A stretch of 64,000 nucleotides of DNA from JASGJS01 sp047601185 (GTDB taxonomy: Bacteria; Pseudomonadota; Gammaproteobacteria; JAURND01): the NCBI GenBank assembly GCA_047601185.1, contig JASGJS010000001.1:1302001-1366000 (forward strand), read 5' to 3'. Positions 35,524 to 43,578 of the stretch are shown here, piece by piece. Position numbers and translations under genes: made by a program. The notes under the pieces are model-generated. The model was not told where the DNA came from, made no database searches, and saw only the letters and a program-made list of their open reading frames with translations. The first letter of the stretch is position 1. Each line of letters begins with the position of its first letter.

Positions 35524-36856
35524 ACTGGTCGTCTTATTTATTTTTGGGGTATTTTATTCTATGGCTAATGCTCAGGAAGCTTCTTCTCAATCTTCTCACT
35601 CTCCAGTTGTCGCGATTCAGCACTGGCAAACCGCTCAACATGTACCGGTGTATTTTGTGGCGAGCCATGGCTTGCCGATGGTGGATATCCAAGTATTATT
35701 TCAGGCGGGCTCTGTTCGCGATGGTGACAAACCTGGCTTGGCGCAGTTCACCAATGCCATGTTAGATGAAGGCACCACCCGTTTAACCGTCGATGAGATC
35801 GCCGCGCGGTTTGATGATGTGGGCGCTGTGTTTAGCAATCACGCCGAAAGAGATCAAGCAACCGTTGCCCTGCGCAGTTTGATCGATCCGCAATATTTTG
35901 ATTCTGCCCTAAGCACGTTTAATGAAGTTCTCACCCAGCCCATTTTTCCCAAAAGCAATTTTGAGCGTTTGAAAAAACAGATGTTAGTGTCGTTAAACCA
36001 AAACGAACAAGATCCTGTGGCGTTGGCGAAAAAAACGTTTATGGGGACGTTGTATGGCAACTTGCCCTACAATCATCCTGCATTAGGAACAATCGCAGGG
36101 GTGAATAGCATTACCCTTGAAGATATAAAAGCGTTTTATCACCGCTATTATAATGCCAGCAATGCCATCGTCGTAATGGTCGGGGACATGAGCACCGAGC
36201 AAGCGCACCATATCGCTGAGCAGATTACCCAATCCTTACCTAAAGGACAGCCTGCCGATCCATTAGTGATGGCCAAATCTGCGATCGACAGCAGCCAAAG
36301 CCAACATGTGTATTTTCCGGCAGAGCAAACCACCGTGTTGATGGGAACGGTCGGCATCACTCCGCAAGATCCTGATTATTTCCCGTTGATGTTGGGGAAT
36401 TATACCTTAGGCGGCAGTGGCTTAGTCTCCCGCTTATTCCACCAAGTGCGCGAAGAACACGGGTTGGTGTATCAAATTGTCAGTCAGCTGGTGCCATTAG
36501 CCGCACAAGGGCCGTTCTTTGTGTTTTTGCAAACGCGTAATGCAGAAGCACAGCGTGCCATTCAGATGACGCAGCGTATCGTGCAAGATTTTATCGAGCA
36601 AGGGCCTTCGCAAGCTGAATTAGACGCCGCGAAAAAATATACGATTGGCAGCTTCCCGTTAAATTTAGCGAGTAATGCTGATATCCTTAATCAAGTGGCC
36701 TATATCGCTTTTTATGGATTACCGTTGGATTATCTCGATACTTTCCGAGATAAAGTCAATGCTGTGACCGTTGAGGAAATTAAGACTGCTTTATTGAAAC
36801 GGTTAAGACCGGAGGAGTTTTTGATTGTGACAGTGGGTGGTAAGTCAACAGAATGA
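35513..36856 (+). CDS. Periplasmic M16-family protein, non-catalytic partner
   Basis: 447 aa with a signal peptide (MFIRLVVLFIFGVFYSMANA). It has the M16 fold (QFTNAMLDEGTTRL where the zinc motif should be; no HxxEH), and retains the substrate-binding R/Y region in the C-terminal half (GGSGLVSRLFHQVREEHGLVYQI). The ATG at 35513 is preferred, with GGGAG 5 bases upstream; an in-frame ATG at 35441 would bury the signal peptide. Overlaps the active subunit gene by 11 bp, consistent with co-translation and heterodimer formation. Confidence 0.92.
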   Translation: MFIRLVVLFIFGVFYSMANAQEASSQSSHSPVVAIQHWQTAQHVPVYFVASHGLPMVDIQVLFQAGSVRDGDKPGLAQFTNAMLDEGTTRLTVDEIAARFDDVGAVFSNHAERDQATVALRSLIDPQYFDSALSTFNEVLTQPIFPKSNFERLKKQMLVSLNQNEQDPVALAKKTFMGTLYGNLPYNHPALGTIAGVNSITLEDIKAFYHRYYNASNAIVVMVGDMSTEQAHHIAEQITQSLPKGQPADPLVMAKSAIDSSQSQHVYFPAEQTTVLMGTVGITPQDPDYFPLMLGNYTLGGSGLVSRLFHQVREEHGLVYQIVSQLVPLAAQGPFFVFLQTRNAEAQRAIQMTQRIVQDFIEQGPSQAELDAAKKYTIGSFPLNLASNADILNQVAYIAFYGLPLDYLDTFRDKVNAVTVEEIKTALLKRLRPEEFLIVTVGGKSTE

Positions 36857-36887
36857 GGTTGAAAAGCTTTTTTGGCCCTTTTTTATG

Positions 36888-36938
36888 CCCCCTCATCCGC
36901 CTATCGGCACCTTCTCCCACGGAGGGGAGAAGGCCCCA
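36888..36938 (-). repeat. Family D REP-like repeat
   Basis: CCCCCTCATCC, GCCTATCGGC, then CCTTCTCCC...GGGGAGAAGG, reverse orientation. First element of a 714-bp gene-free stretch (36857-37570) made up almost wholly of repeats. Confidence 0.88.
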
Positions 36939-37010
36939 CCCCCAACTTTCCAAGCTTGTGATAATTTGTCGCTGGCCGTAGTGGAAGATTCTCGTAAATA
37001 AAATCTTTCA

Positions 37011-37184
37011 GGATTGCTTCGTTGCGCGAAAAGCGTGCGCGCCTCGCAATGACGCCCCGCAACTTTTATGCACAAAATTAATAGAGTGCTGTCCTTAACA
37101 ACCACTCTCAAGCTTTTGAAGTATAAAAAAATATCGGGGGCGTCATTGCGAGGCGCGCACGCTTTTCGCGCAACGAAGCAATCC
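37011..37184. repeat. Long inverted repeat, 46-bp perfect arms (locus C)
   Basis: Arm 37011-37056 is the exact reverse complement of 37139-37184, spacer 82 bp. Arms have the form GGATTGCTTCG...CTCGCAATGACG, a widely scattered type of bacterial palindrome. It lies between the M16 pair and the 129-bp tandem array. Confidence 0.95.
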
Positions 37185-37200
37185 AGTTCTTTATATTTTA

Positions 37201-37570
37201 AACTTAATATTGATGTCACTTAATACTTTCAGGAAACACTTAAAATTTTTGGTGTGGGGCCTTCTCCCCTCCGTAGAAGTAGGTGCTAATAGGCGGATGA
37301 GGGGGACAGTCATTAAACTTCATATTCTAAACTTAATATTGATGTCACTTAATACTTTCAGGAAACAATTAAAATTTTTGGTGTGGGGCCTTCTCCCCTC
37401 CGTAGAAGTAGGTGCTAATAGGCGGATGAGGGGGACAGTCATTAAACTTCATATTCTAAACTTAATATTGATGTCACTTAATACTTTCAGGAAACAATTA
37501 AAATTTTTGGTGTGGGGCCTTCTCCCCTCCGTGGGAGAAGGTGCCGATAGGCGGATGAGGGGGAATACTC
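37201..37570 (+). repeat. Tandem array of 129-bp units (~2.9 copies) built on family D
   Basis: AACTTAATATTGATG recurs at 37201, 37330 and 37459, a period of 129 bp. Each unit contains the AGGAAACA(C/A)TTAAAATTTTTGG leader and a family D hairpin; the first two carry the degenerate stem TCCGTAGAAGTAGG, the third the intact GGGAGAAGG. The third unit ends one base before the apparent rsmD start. Because 129 is a multiple of 3, a frame stays open through the array (37210-37575), but it is not believed to be a gene. Confidence 0.95.
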
Positions 37571-38146
37571 ATTAAATCTTCTAGCCATTCAAAATTAAGA
37601 ATCATCGGCGGTAAATGGCGCGGTCGTAATTTGCCTTTTCCCATTGTCCCTGGCTTGCGCCCAACCCCCAACCGCGTGCGTGAAACCCTTTTCAATTGGC
37701 TGCAATTTGATCTTCAAGACGCATGTTGTTTAGATTTATTTGCAGGCAGTGGGGCGTTAAGTTTTGAAGCCTTATCCCGAGGCGCGCGGTTTGCCTGTAT
37801 GATTGATCAAGCCCCCGCAGCGCTCAATCAACTACAGGAAAATGCCGAACATTTATCCGCCCAATCGCAAGTTCAAATTCTAAAAGCCACCATTCCCCAA
37901 AATTTATCCCAATTGGTATTTCTTCATCCCTTTAATATCGTATTTTTAGATCCCCCCTTTCATCAAAACCTCATCACCCCTTGCATTGAACAGCTAGAGC
38001 AGTTGAAGTGCTTAGCTCCTCAAGCTTGGATCTATATCGAAGCAGAAGTGGGCTTAGCGTTATCATTCCCCTCGCATTGGGAAGTGGTAAAAGCCAAAAA
38101 GGCTGGAGCAGTAGCTTATTATTTAGTGAAGCGCATTCAAGTTTAA
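37571..38146 (+). CDS. rsmD: 16S rRNA m2G966 methyltransferase RsmD, apparent AUU start
   Basis: SAM-dependent methyltransferase of the small ribosomal subunit. Conserved blocks: RIIGGKWRGRNLPFP (residues 10-24), GLRPTPNRVRETLFNWL, SAM loop CLDLFAGSGALSFEALSRGA, and the catalytic VFLDPPF. The N-terminal block is encoded upstream of the first usual start codon (TTG 37631), and an in-frame TGA at 37556-37558 limits the start to 37559-37600, where the only credible codons are ATT (37571) or ATA. ATT with GAGGGGG 7 bases upstream is the best fit, giving 191 aa. That ribosome site is the tail of the neighbouring repeat. A TTG start at 37631 would delete the conserved motif. Confidence 0.82.
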   Translation: MKSSSHSKLRIIGGKWRGRNLPFPIVPGLRPTPNRVRETLFNWLQFDLQDACCLDLFAGSGALSFEALSRGARFACMIDQAPAALNQLQENAEHLSAQSQVQILKATIPQNLSQLVFLHPFNIVFLDPPFHQNLITPCIEQLEQLKCLAPQAWIYIEAEVGLALSFPSHWEVVKAKKAGAVAYYLVKRIQV

Positions 38147-38147
38147 A

Positions 38148-38209
38148 GTGGCGAGCTGTTTCCTTCTCCCCCTGTGGGAGAAGGTGGTCGTGAGGCCGGA
38201 TGAGGGGTA
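38148..38209 (+). repeat. Family D REP-like repeat
   Basis: GTGGCGAGCTGTTT, CCTTCTCCC...GGGAGAAGG, GGTCGTGAGGCC and GGATGAGGGG, starting directly after the rsmD stop codon. Confidence 0.88.
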
Positions 38210-38266
38210 AAAAAATCAACAAAATCAGCTATAATAAATATAATTTAAACCACGGAGGGTATCCCC

Positions 38267-38842
38267 ATGATTGCTGTATTATTTTCTTTAATGTTAACGA
38301 TTTTACTCGCTTTAACGCCAAATTTAGCTTTAGCCAAAGAATCCACCGACAGCCCATCCGCTGTTCAAGTCGACCAAACCACCGCGCAGGAAAAAGCCGG
38401 CAAAACCATTGAAATACTCACAGTAGTCAACCAAGGTGAAATTGCTGCTGCACAAGTTGCTTTAAAAAGAAGCCAAAATACTCAAGTGAAAGAATTTGCT
38501 GAACATATGATCCAAGATCATGGTAAAAACTTAGCAACTTTGAAAAAATTATCTACGGATTTACATATTATGCCAGTGGCTTCTGATAAGTCTAAAGAAA
38601 TGGAAAAGAAGAATGCGAAATTGGGTCATAAGCTAATGACAGTCTCACAAGGAGAATTTGATAAGACTTATATGGATGCCATGGTAAAAGGGCATCAAAA
38701 AGTTTTAAATGCCTTGCAAGATAAATTGATCCCAGAAACTGAAAATCCAAGATTAAAGAACGCTTTGGAAGCGACATCTCAAGTGGTTTCTCATCACTTA
38801 GAAATGGCGAAGGAAGTACAGAAAGAAGTGAAGCATTCATAG
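38267..38842 (+). CDS. Exported DUF4142 protein
   Basis: 191 aa with an N-terminal signal sequence (VLFSLMLTILLALTPNLALA) and a DUF4142 helical bundle (about 45-185). The conserved pattern is present: ILTVVNQGEIAAAQVAL, VKEFAEHMIQDHGKN and HQKVLNAL, with His/Asp/Glu at ferritin-like positions. The family function is unproven; many members are periplasmic and linked to stress. Start ATG 38267 has GGAGGG 6-7 bases upstream. Monocistronic between a family D and a family E repeat. Confidence 0.88.
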   Translation: MIAVLFSLMLTILLALTPNLALAKESTDSPSAVQVDQTTAQEKAGKTIEILTVVNQGEIAAAQVALKRSQNTQVKEFAEHMIQDHGKNLATLKKLSTDLHIMPVASDKSKEMEKKNAKLGHKLMTVSQGEFDKTYMDAMVKGHQKVLNALQDKLIPETENPRLKNALEATSQVVSHHLEMAKEVQKEVKHS

Positions 38843-38860
38843 TTAGTGGGGCTTGAAAAG

Positions 38861-38885
38861 CAGCGGGCTAGCAGCCCGCGCTCCC
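38861..38885 (-). repeat. Family E palindrome
   Basis: CAGCGGGCTAGCAGCCCGCG then CTCCC. Faces the copy at 38994; the two form an inverted pair ~110 bp apart in the DUF4142-leuS gap. Confidence 0.88.
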
Positions 38886-38993
38886 AAGTCTTGCACCTTT
38901 GATGGCCAAGCGCCAAGTGGTTGTTTTTGCTTTCTCAAACTTTCAAGAACTTAAATGTTTGATGATAGCTATAACTTAAGTAAAGCTCGAGCC

Positions 38994-39020
38994 TGGGAGC
39001 GCGGGCTGCTAGCCCGCTGC
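38994..39020 (+). repeat. Family E palindrome
   Basis: GGGAGCGCGGGCTGCTAGCC followed by CGCTGC and a T5 run, which could act as a weak terminator on the forward strand. Confidence 0.88.
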
Positions 39021-39047
39021 TTTTTCGCGTTTCAAAGTGTCAAAGTT

Positions 39048-41504
39048 TCAAACCACCACATTCACCAACTTATTCGGCACCACAATACATTTCTTCACCG
39101 TTTGCCCCGCGATCAAATTTTGGATCGGGGCATGAGTCAACACGGCCTCACGAATCGCCGCTTCATCTGCCTGTGCCGATAACGTTAATTGCCCGCGTAA
39201 TTTTCCATTCACTTGAATCACATAGGTAATCTGATCAGTCTTGAGCGCCTTATGATCGACTTTCGGCCAGCTTGCATCGAGAATATCTTCTCCATAACCC
39301 AAATCTTTCCACAAACTATGCGCAATATGCGGGGTAATGGGAAACAAAATCCGCAATAAAATGTTTAACCCTTCTGCCAACAGTGCAGGATTTTGAGGCT
39401 CTGCAGCCGGTATCTTCGTCAATACATTAAATAATTTCATCGCCGCAGAAACCACGGTATTCAATTGCGAGCGTTCCATATCAGCACTGGCTTGTGCTAA
39501 TAAAGCATGCATTTCCTTGCGCCAAGTTTTTTGTTGTGCATCGAGCGGTAAGGGTTGCGCATATTCGCCGCGTTGGATACAGCCCCACAATTCTGGTGCA
39601 ATTTGATGTGCCCAGGTCCAAAGCTTTTTCAAAAAACGGTAGGCGCCCTCAACACCGGCATCTGACCATTCTAAATCTTGTTCAGGCGGCGCAGCAAAAA
39701 TGATAAAGAGGCGCGCCGTGTCAGCGCCATACTGCTCAATGAGTGCTTTAGGCGACACGGTATTGCCCTTGGATTTAGACATTTTACTGCCGTTTTTCAA
39801 CACCATGCCTTGCGTTAATAATTTTAGGAAAGGCTCTTTGCCGACGACTAAACCTTCATCGCGCATCACTTTATAAATAAAACGCGCATACAATAAATGC
39901 AACACGGCATGTTCTATCCCACCGACATATTGATCCACTGGCAGCCAATAACGCGCACGATTGTCTAACATGGCATGGGCCTGATCGAAGCAGGTATAAC
40001 GGGCGAAATACCAAGAAGACTCCATAAAAGTGTCAAAGGTGTCAGTTTCGCGAATCGCGCTTTCATGGCATTGTGGACAGTGAATCTGATAAAAAGCGGG
40101 TAAAGATTTGAGGGGAGAAACCGGGCCGTCTAATGTGACATTTTCCGGTAAAATAACCGGCAGTTGGTCTTCGGGAATGGGGACGATACCACAAGATTCA
40201 CAATATGCCATGGGAATCGGCGTACCCCAGTAACGTTGCCGTGAAATACCCCAATCGCGTAAGCGGTAATGCATTTCACGTTCCGCTTGGTTTTTTTCAA
40301 TTAAATATTCGGCAATGAATTCTTTGGCTTGAGAAGATTCTAGCCCGTTAAATGCATCAGAATGAATCAATGGGCCTTGTCCGGTATAAGCTTTTTGCTG
40401 ATAGTCCCAAGGCTCTGGCGCTTGTATCACCGGCAAAATCGGTAACTGATAACGGGTGGCGAATTCAAAATCTCTTTGGTCATGCGCAGGCACTCCCATC
40501 ACTGCCCCCGAACCATATTGCATCATCACATAATTTGCGACAAAAATAGGAAGCGTTTTGCCAGTGATGGGATGAATGGCGTGAAACCCGGTCGGCTTGC
40601 CTTTTTTCTCCATCGTGGAAAATTCCGCTTCTGCCATTTTAGCAGGCTGACAGTGGAGTAAAAAATCTGTGAGGGTAGGGTCTAATTCAGCAGCGGCTTG
40701 AGCCAGCGGATGTTGAGGCGCAATCGCTAAAAAGCTGACGCCCATTAGCGTGTCAGGGCGTGTGGTATAAACCTGCAAGGTTTCTGAAGAATTTTCCACA
40801 GTAAATTGGATTTTCAGCCCTTCAGAGCGGTTAATCCAATGTTCTTGCATGGTTTTAACTTGCTCTGGCCAGCCCGGCAGCAATTTAAGGTCTTCTAACA
40901 GTTCATCAGCGTAGGCGGTAATTTTTAAGAACCATTGAGCGATTTCACGTCTTTCTACCAACGCACCAGAGCGCCAACCCCGCCCGTCAATCACTTGCTC
41001 ATTAGCGAGGACCGTATTATCAACAGGATCCCAATTCACCCAGGCATTTTTGCGATACGCCAAGCCTTTTTGATACAAACGTAAGAACAGCCATTGCTCC
41101 CAACGATAATAACTGGGATGTGCCGTAGTGATCTCGCGCTTCCAATCGATCGCATAACCCAATCGCTGCAATTGTTGGCACATTTCTTGAATATTGTGAT
41201 AAGTCCACTGCGCAGGGGCAACACCATGCTTGAGCGCGGCATTTTCGGCAGGTAAGCCAAATGCATCCCAGCCCATCGGTTGTAAGACGTTTTTGCCGCG
41301 CATATGCTGATAGCGCGCAATCACATCGCCAATGGTGTAGTTGCGCACATGCCCCATGTGGAGCTCACCACTAGGGTAAGGCAGCATGGAGAGGCAATAG
41401 AATTTTTCTTTATGGATGTCTTCGTTGGCAGAATAGGCGCCATTTTCGGCCCAAAAGGCTTGGGCTTCTAGTTCAATTTTTTGGGGGTTGTAGGGTTTTT
41501 CCAT
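39048..41504 (-). CDS. leuS: Leucyl-tRNA synthetase
   Basis: Class I aminoacyl-tRNA synthetase charging tRNA-Leu. HIGH motif as HMGH in YPSGELHMGHVRNY (about 48-51), the CP1 editing domain (TTRPDTLMGVSFLAI and GTDGV-like GVPAHDQRDFEFA, about 225-415), a zinc/insert region CPQCHESAIRETDTFDTFMESSW, and KMSKS in NGSKMSKSKGNTV (about 575). 818 aa, slightly shorter than E. coli (860). The usual downstream lptE-holA pair is absent; palindromes follow instead. Confidence 0.98.
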   Translation of the reverse strand: MEKPYNPQKIELEAQAFWAENGAYSANEDIHKEKFYCLSMLPYPSGELHMGHVRNYTIGDVIARYQHMRGKNVLQPMGWDAFGLPAENAALKHGVAPAQWTYHNIQEMCQQLQRLGYAIDWKREITTAHPSYYRWEQWLFLRLYQKGLAYRKNAWVNWDPVDNTVLANEQVIDGRGWRSGALVERREIAQWFLKITAYADELLEDLKLLPGWPEQVKTMQEHWINRSEGLKIQFTVENSSETLQVYTTRPDTLMGVSFLAIAPQHPLAQAAAELDPTLTDFLLHCQPAKMAEAEFSTMEKKGKPTGFHAIHPITGKTLPIFVANYVMMQYGSGAVMGVPAHDQRDFEFATRYQLPILPVIQAPEPWDYQQKAYTGQGPLIHSDAFNGLESSQAKEFIAEYLIEKNQAEREMHYRLRDWGISRQRYWGTPIPMAYCESCGIVPIPEDQLPVILPENVTLDGPVSPLKSLPAFYQIHCPQCHESAIRETDTFDTFMESSWYFARYTCFDQAHAMLDNRARYWLPVDQYVGGIEHAVLHLLYARFIYKVMRDEGLVVGKEPFLKLLTQGMVLKNGSKMSKSKGNTVSPKALIEQYGADTARLFIIFAAPPEQDLEWSDAGVEGAYRFLKKLWTWAHQIAPELWGCIQRGEYAQPLPLDAQQKTWRKEMHALLAQASADMERSQLNTVVSAAMKLFNVLTKIPAAEPQNPALLAEGLNILLRILFPITPHIAHSLWKDLGYGEDILDASWPKVDHKALKTDQITYVIQVNGKLRGQLTLSAQADEAAIREAVLTHAPIQNLIAGQTVKKCIVVPNKLVNVVV

Positions 41505-41573
41505 GATTTTGGGTATTGTTATTGAGTAGCACGCGGGTGTTTATGGAAACATAAGATAGGGATTGCACGAGTT

Positions 41574-41600
41574 TGGGAGCGCGGGCTGCTAGCCCGCTGC
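41574..41600 (+). repeat. Family E palindrome
   Basis: TGGGAGCGCGGGCTGCTAGC then CCGCTGC and TTTT. First of an inverted pair in the leuS/YccA gap. Confidence 0.87.
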
Positions 41601-41612
41601 TTTTGAGGGTGT

Positions 41613-41634
41613 GCGGGCAAGCTGCCCGCGCTCC
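41613..41634 (-). repeat. Family E palindrome
   Basis: GCGGGCAAGCTGCCCGCGCT followed by CC; second of the pair, 13 bp from the first and 6 bp from the YccA-like stop codon. Confidence 0.87.
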
Positions 41635-41639
41635 TGCTG

Positions 41640-42314
41640 TTACTCTCGATTACCCGAAAAAACACCCAAAATATTCAGCAAGCTCAAGAACAAATTAAAC
41701 AAGGCGGTATAAAGCGAAATCGTCGCCATAATATAATTTTGTTCCCCGCCTTCAAGAATTTGGCTGGTTTGGTATAAAATCATCCCCGAAGACAGCAATG
41801 CGAATAAACCTGACACCACCACTTGCAGCATTGGCATATGGAATAAAGCGCCTGCGATCCCCGCTAAAAACGCGACCATAATCCCCGCGAATAAAAAGCC
41901 GCCCATGTAGCTGAAGCTTTTACGGGTGGTCAACACATAGCCGGATAAGGCCAAGAAAATGAGCCCCGTCGCGCCCAAAGCGGTGAAGATGATATGGGAG
42001 CCATTGCTAAAACCATGAATATATTGGTTTAAAATGGGCCCTAAGACATACCCCATAAAACCGGTAAAGGCGAAAGCTGCGACAATGCCCCAAGCGCTAT
42101 TGCGCAATGCGGTCACTAAAAAAGATAAGCCGAACATTCCTGCGAGGAATAATAAGAAGTTAGGCCCTTGAGCCTGATGCGCCATCGCAAACGCAGCCGT
42201 TGCGGCGCTAAATAATAGTGTCAAACTTAATAAAAAATAGGTATTTCTCAACACATTATGAGAAGCTATTACAGAACTGCGGGTTCTAATAGCTGTCGAA
42301 GAGTTGAATGGCAT
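41640..42314 (-). CDS. Bax inhibitor-1/YccA-family membrane protein
   Basis: 224 aa with seven predicted membrane helices (first at TYFLLSLTLLFSAATAAFAM, last near ISLYTALFNLFLSLLNILG). The BI-1/YccA signature segments are AWGIVAAFAFTGFMGYVLGP and MILYQTSQIL. YccA in E. coli is a substrate and modulator of FtsH, the protease controlled by HflK/HflC, which this window also encodes; the link here is inference. The start is the ATG at 42314 (MPFNSSTAIRTR) with GGAG 7 bases upstream; an upstream TTG at 42326 would overlap that site. Confidence 0.9.
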   Translation of the reverse strand: MPFNSSTAIRTRSSVIASHNVLRNTYFLLSLTLLFSAATAAFAMAHQAQGPNFLLFLAGMFGLSFLVTALRNSAWGIVAAFAFTGFMGYVLGPILNQYIHGFSNGSHIIFTALGATGLIFLALSGYVLTTRKSFSYMGGFLFAGIMVAFLAGIAGALFHMPMLQVVVSGLFALLSSGMILYQTSQILEGGEQNYIMATISLYTALFNLFLSLLNILGVFSGNRE

Positions 42315-42381
42315 TAGATGCTCCAATAGTTAGAAATCTTTGCTATTATAACATGTAAAAGCCTATGGAACAAATGAGCCA

Positions 42382-43281
42382 ATGATCAATTTATCTGAAA
42401 CCTTAAGAGGCCAGCTGAGCCATAATGAGCCTCTAGGCCCTTATACCTCTTGGCATGTCGGGGGGCGCGCGAAACAGTTCTATAAGCCCGCCGATTTAGC
42501 GGATTTAGCCCAATTTTTAGCCCAATTACCTCCAAATGAGCCTATGGTTTGGTTAGGGTTGGGGAGTAATGTACTGATTCGAGATGGAGGCATTGCCGGT
42601 ACAGTGATTATGACGCAAGGGGGGATTCAAGCCTTAACTGCATTGGATCCTTTAACGATTCGCGCCGAAGCCGGCGTCACCTGCGCGAAATTGGCCAAAT
42701 TTTGTGCCAAACAACAGTTGGTGGAAGCAGAGTTTTTTGCGGGAATTCCAGGCACCGTCGGTGGTGCCTTAGCCATGAATGCCGGGGCTTATGGCGGCGA
42801 AACGTGGCGTCATGTCCAATCGGTTGAGACCATAGACCGTTATGGTAAGATTCACAGCCGCTCCAAAGCGGATTTTCACATTGCATATCGCGAAGTGAAG
42901 GGGCCACCGGATGAATGGTTCGTCGCGGGCATCTTTCAATTTCCCACCGGCGATGCAGAAAGTGCCAACCAAAAAATCCGTACGTTATTACGCCAACGTT
43001 CGCAAACACAGCCGATTGGCGAATTCAGTTGTGGTTCAGTCTTTAGAAATCCCCCTGAAGGCTTTGTCGGTCAATTGATTGAAAGCTGTGGGTTAAAAGG
43101 GCATAAAATTGGCGGTGCGTGGGTTTCGACTAAACATGCCAATTTTATTATTAATGGCGGAGAGGCGACTGCGGCGGATATTGAGAATTTAATTCTAACC
43201 GTGCAAGCGACAGTGAAAGAAAAGACGGGCGTTAGTATAATGCCTGAATGTCATTTTTTAGGAGAGAAAGCTCATGGCTGA
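42382..43281 (+). CDS. murB: UDP-N-acetylenolpyruvoylglucosamine reductase
   Basis: FAD/NADPH enzyme completing UDP-MurNAc synthesis. The FAD-binding block is WLGLGSNVLIRDGGIAGTVI (about 53-72), with AGIPGTVGGALAMNAGAYGGE near 120, the proton-donor Ser in FSCGSVFRNP (about 215), and a type-II ending HANFIINGGEAT...ECHFLG. 299 aa is typical of the short MurB type. It overlaps the next small gene by 8 bp. In relatives it lies between murC and ddl in the dcw cluster; here only murB and ddl are adjacent. Confidence 0.96.
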   Translation: MINLSETLRGQLSHNEPLGPYTSWHVGGRAKQFYKPADLADLAQFLAQLPPNEPMVWLGLGSNVLIRDGGIAGTVIMTQGGIQALTALDPLTIRAEAGVTCAKLAKFCAKQQLVEAEFFAGIPGTVGGALAMNAGAYGGETWRHVQSVETIDRYGKIHSRSKADFHIAYREVKGPPDEWFVAGIFQFPTGDAESANQKIRTLLRQRSQTQPIGEFSCGSVFRNPPEGFVGQLIESCGLKGHKIGGAWVSTKHANFIINGGEATAADIENLILTVQATVKEKTGVSIMPECHFLGEKAHG

Positions 43282-43570
43282 AGAAACTAAACCCGAAAAA
43301 CAAAGTGATATTGATGTGTTTTGTCGCTTTTTTGATTGCCTTGGAATTTCTGTTGATGTAGATGAATCCAAACCTAAATCCAAGCCAGAGCTCGAACATG
43401 AGTCTTTCAAAGGTATTGAACAATTAGAGCATGGTGGAAAACACAAGAAAAATACTTCTTTTTATTTAGATCCTAGGAACACTGGAGTAGTTTTCGGAAG
43501 CGAAATGCCAGAAGAACAAACCTCTGAGCACCGCAATTCTGGTTCTGATGAATGGAATCTTGTTAGATAG
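43274..43570 (+). CDS. Small hydrophilic protein between murB and ddl, unknown
   Basis: 98 aa, charged, no membrane segment, no recognised family. N-terminal part includes DIDVFCRFFDCLGISVDVDESKPKSKPE-like mixed hydrophobic then acidic residues; the rest is Glu/His/Lys rich. A strong AGGAGA site sits inside the end of murB, the ATG overlaps murB by 8 bp, and the stop is 8 bp before ddl, so it is almost certainly translated as part of a murB-ORF-ddl unit. Its position suggests, but does not prove, a role connected with peptidoglycan synthesis. Confidence 0.72.
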   Translation: MAEETKPEKQSDIDVFCRFFDCLGISVDVDESKPKSKPELEHESFKGIEQLEHGGKHKKNTSFYLDPRNTGVVFGSEMPEEQTSEHRNSGSDEWNLVR

Positions 43571-43578
43571 GAGCTATC

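Noticed and set aside
37210..37575. Open frame of 121 codons with three 43-residue repeats
   Set aside because: It is produced by the 129-bp DNA repeat staying in frame, has no ribosome site and encodes translated hairpins; not a gene.
38955..39182. 75-codon frame upstream of leuS 3' end
   Set aside because: Its N-terminal part is a translated family E palindrome (ERGLLARC) and the rest is antisense to leuS.
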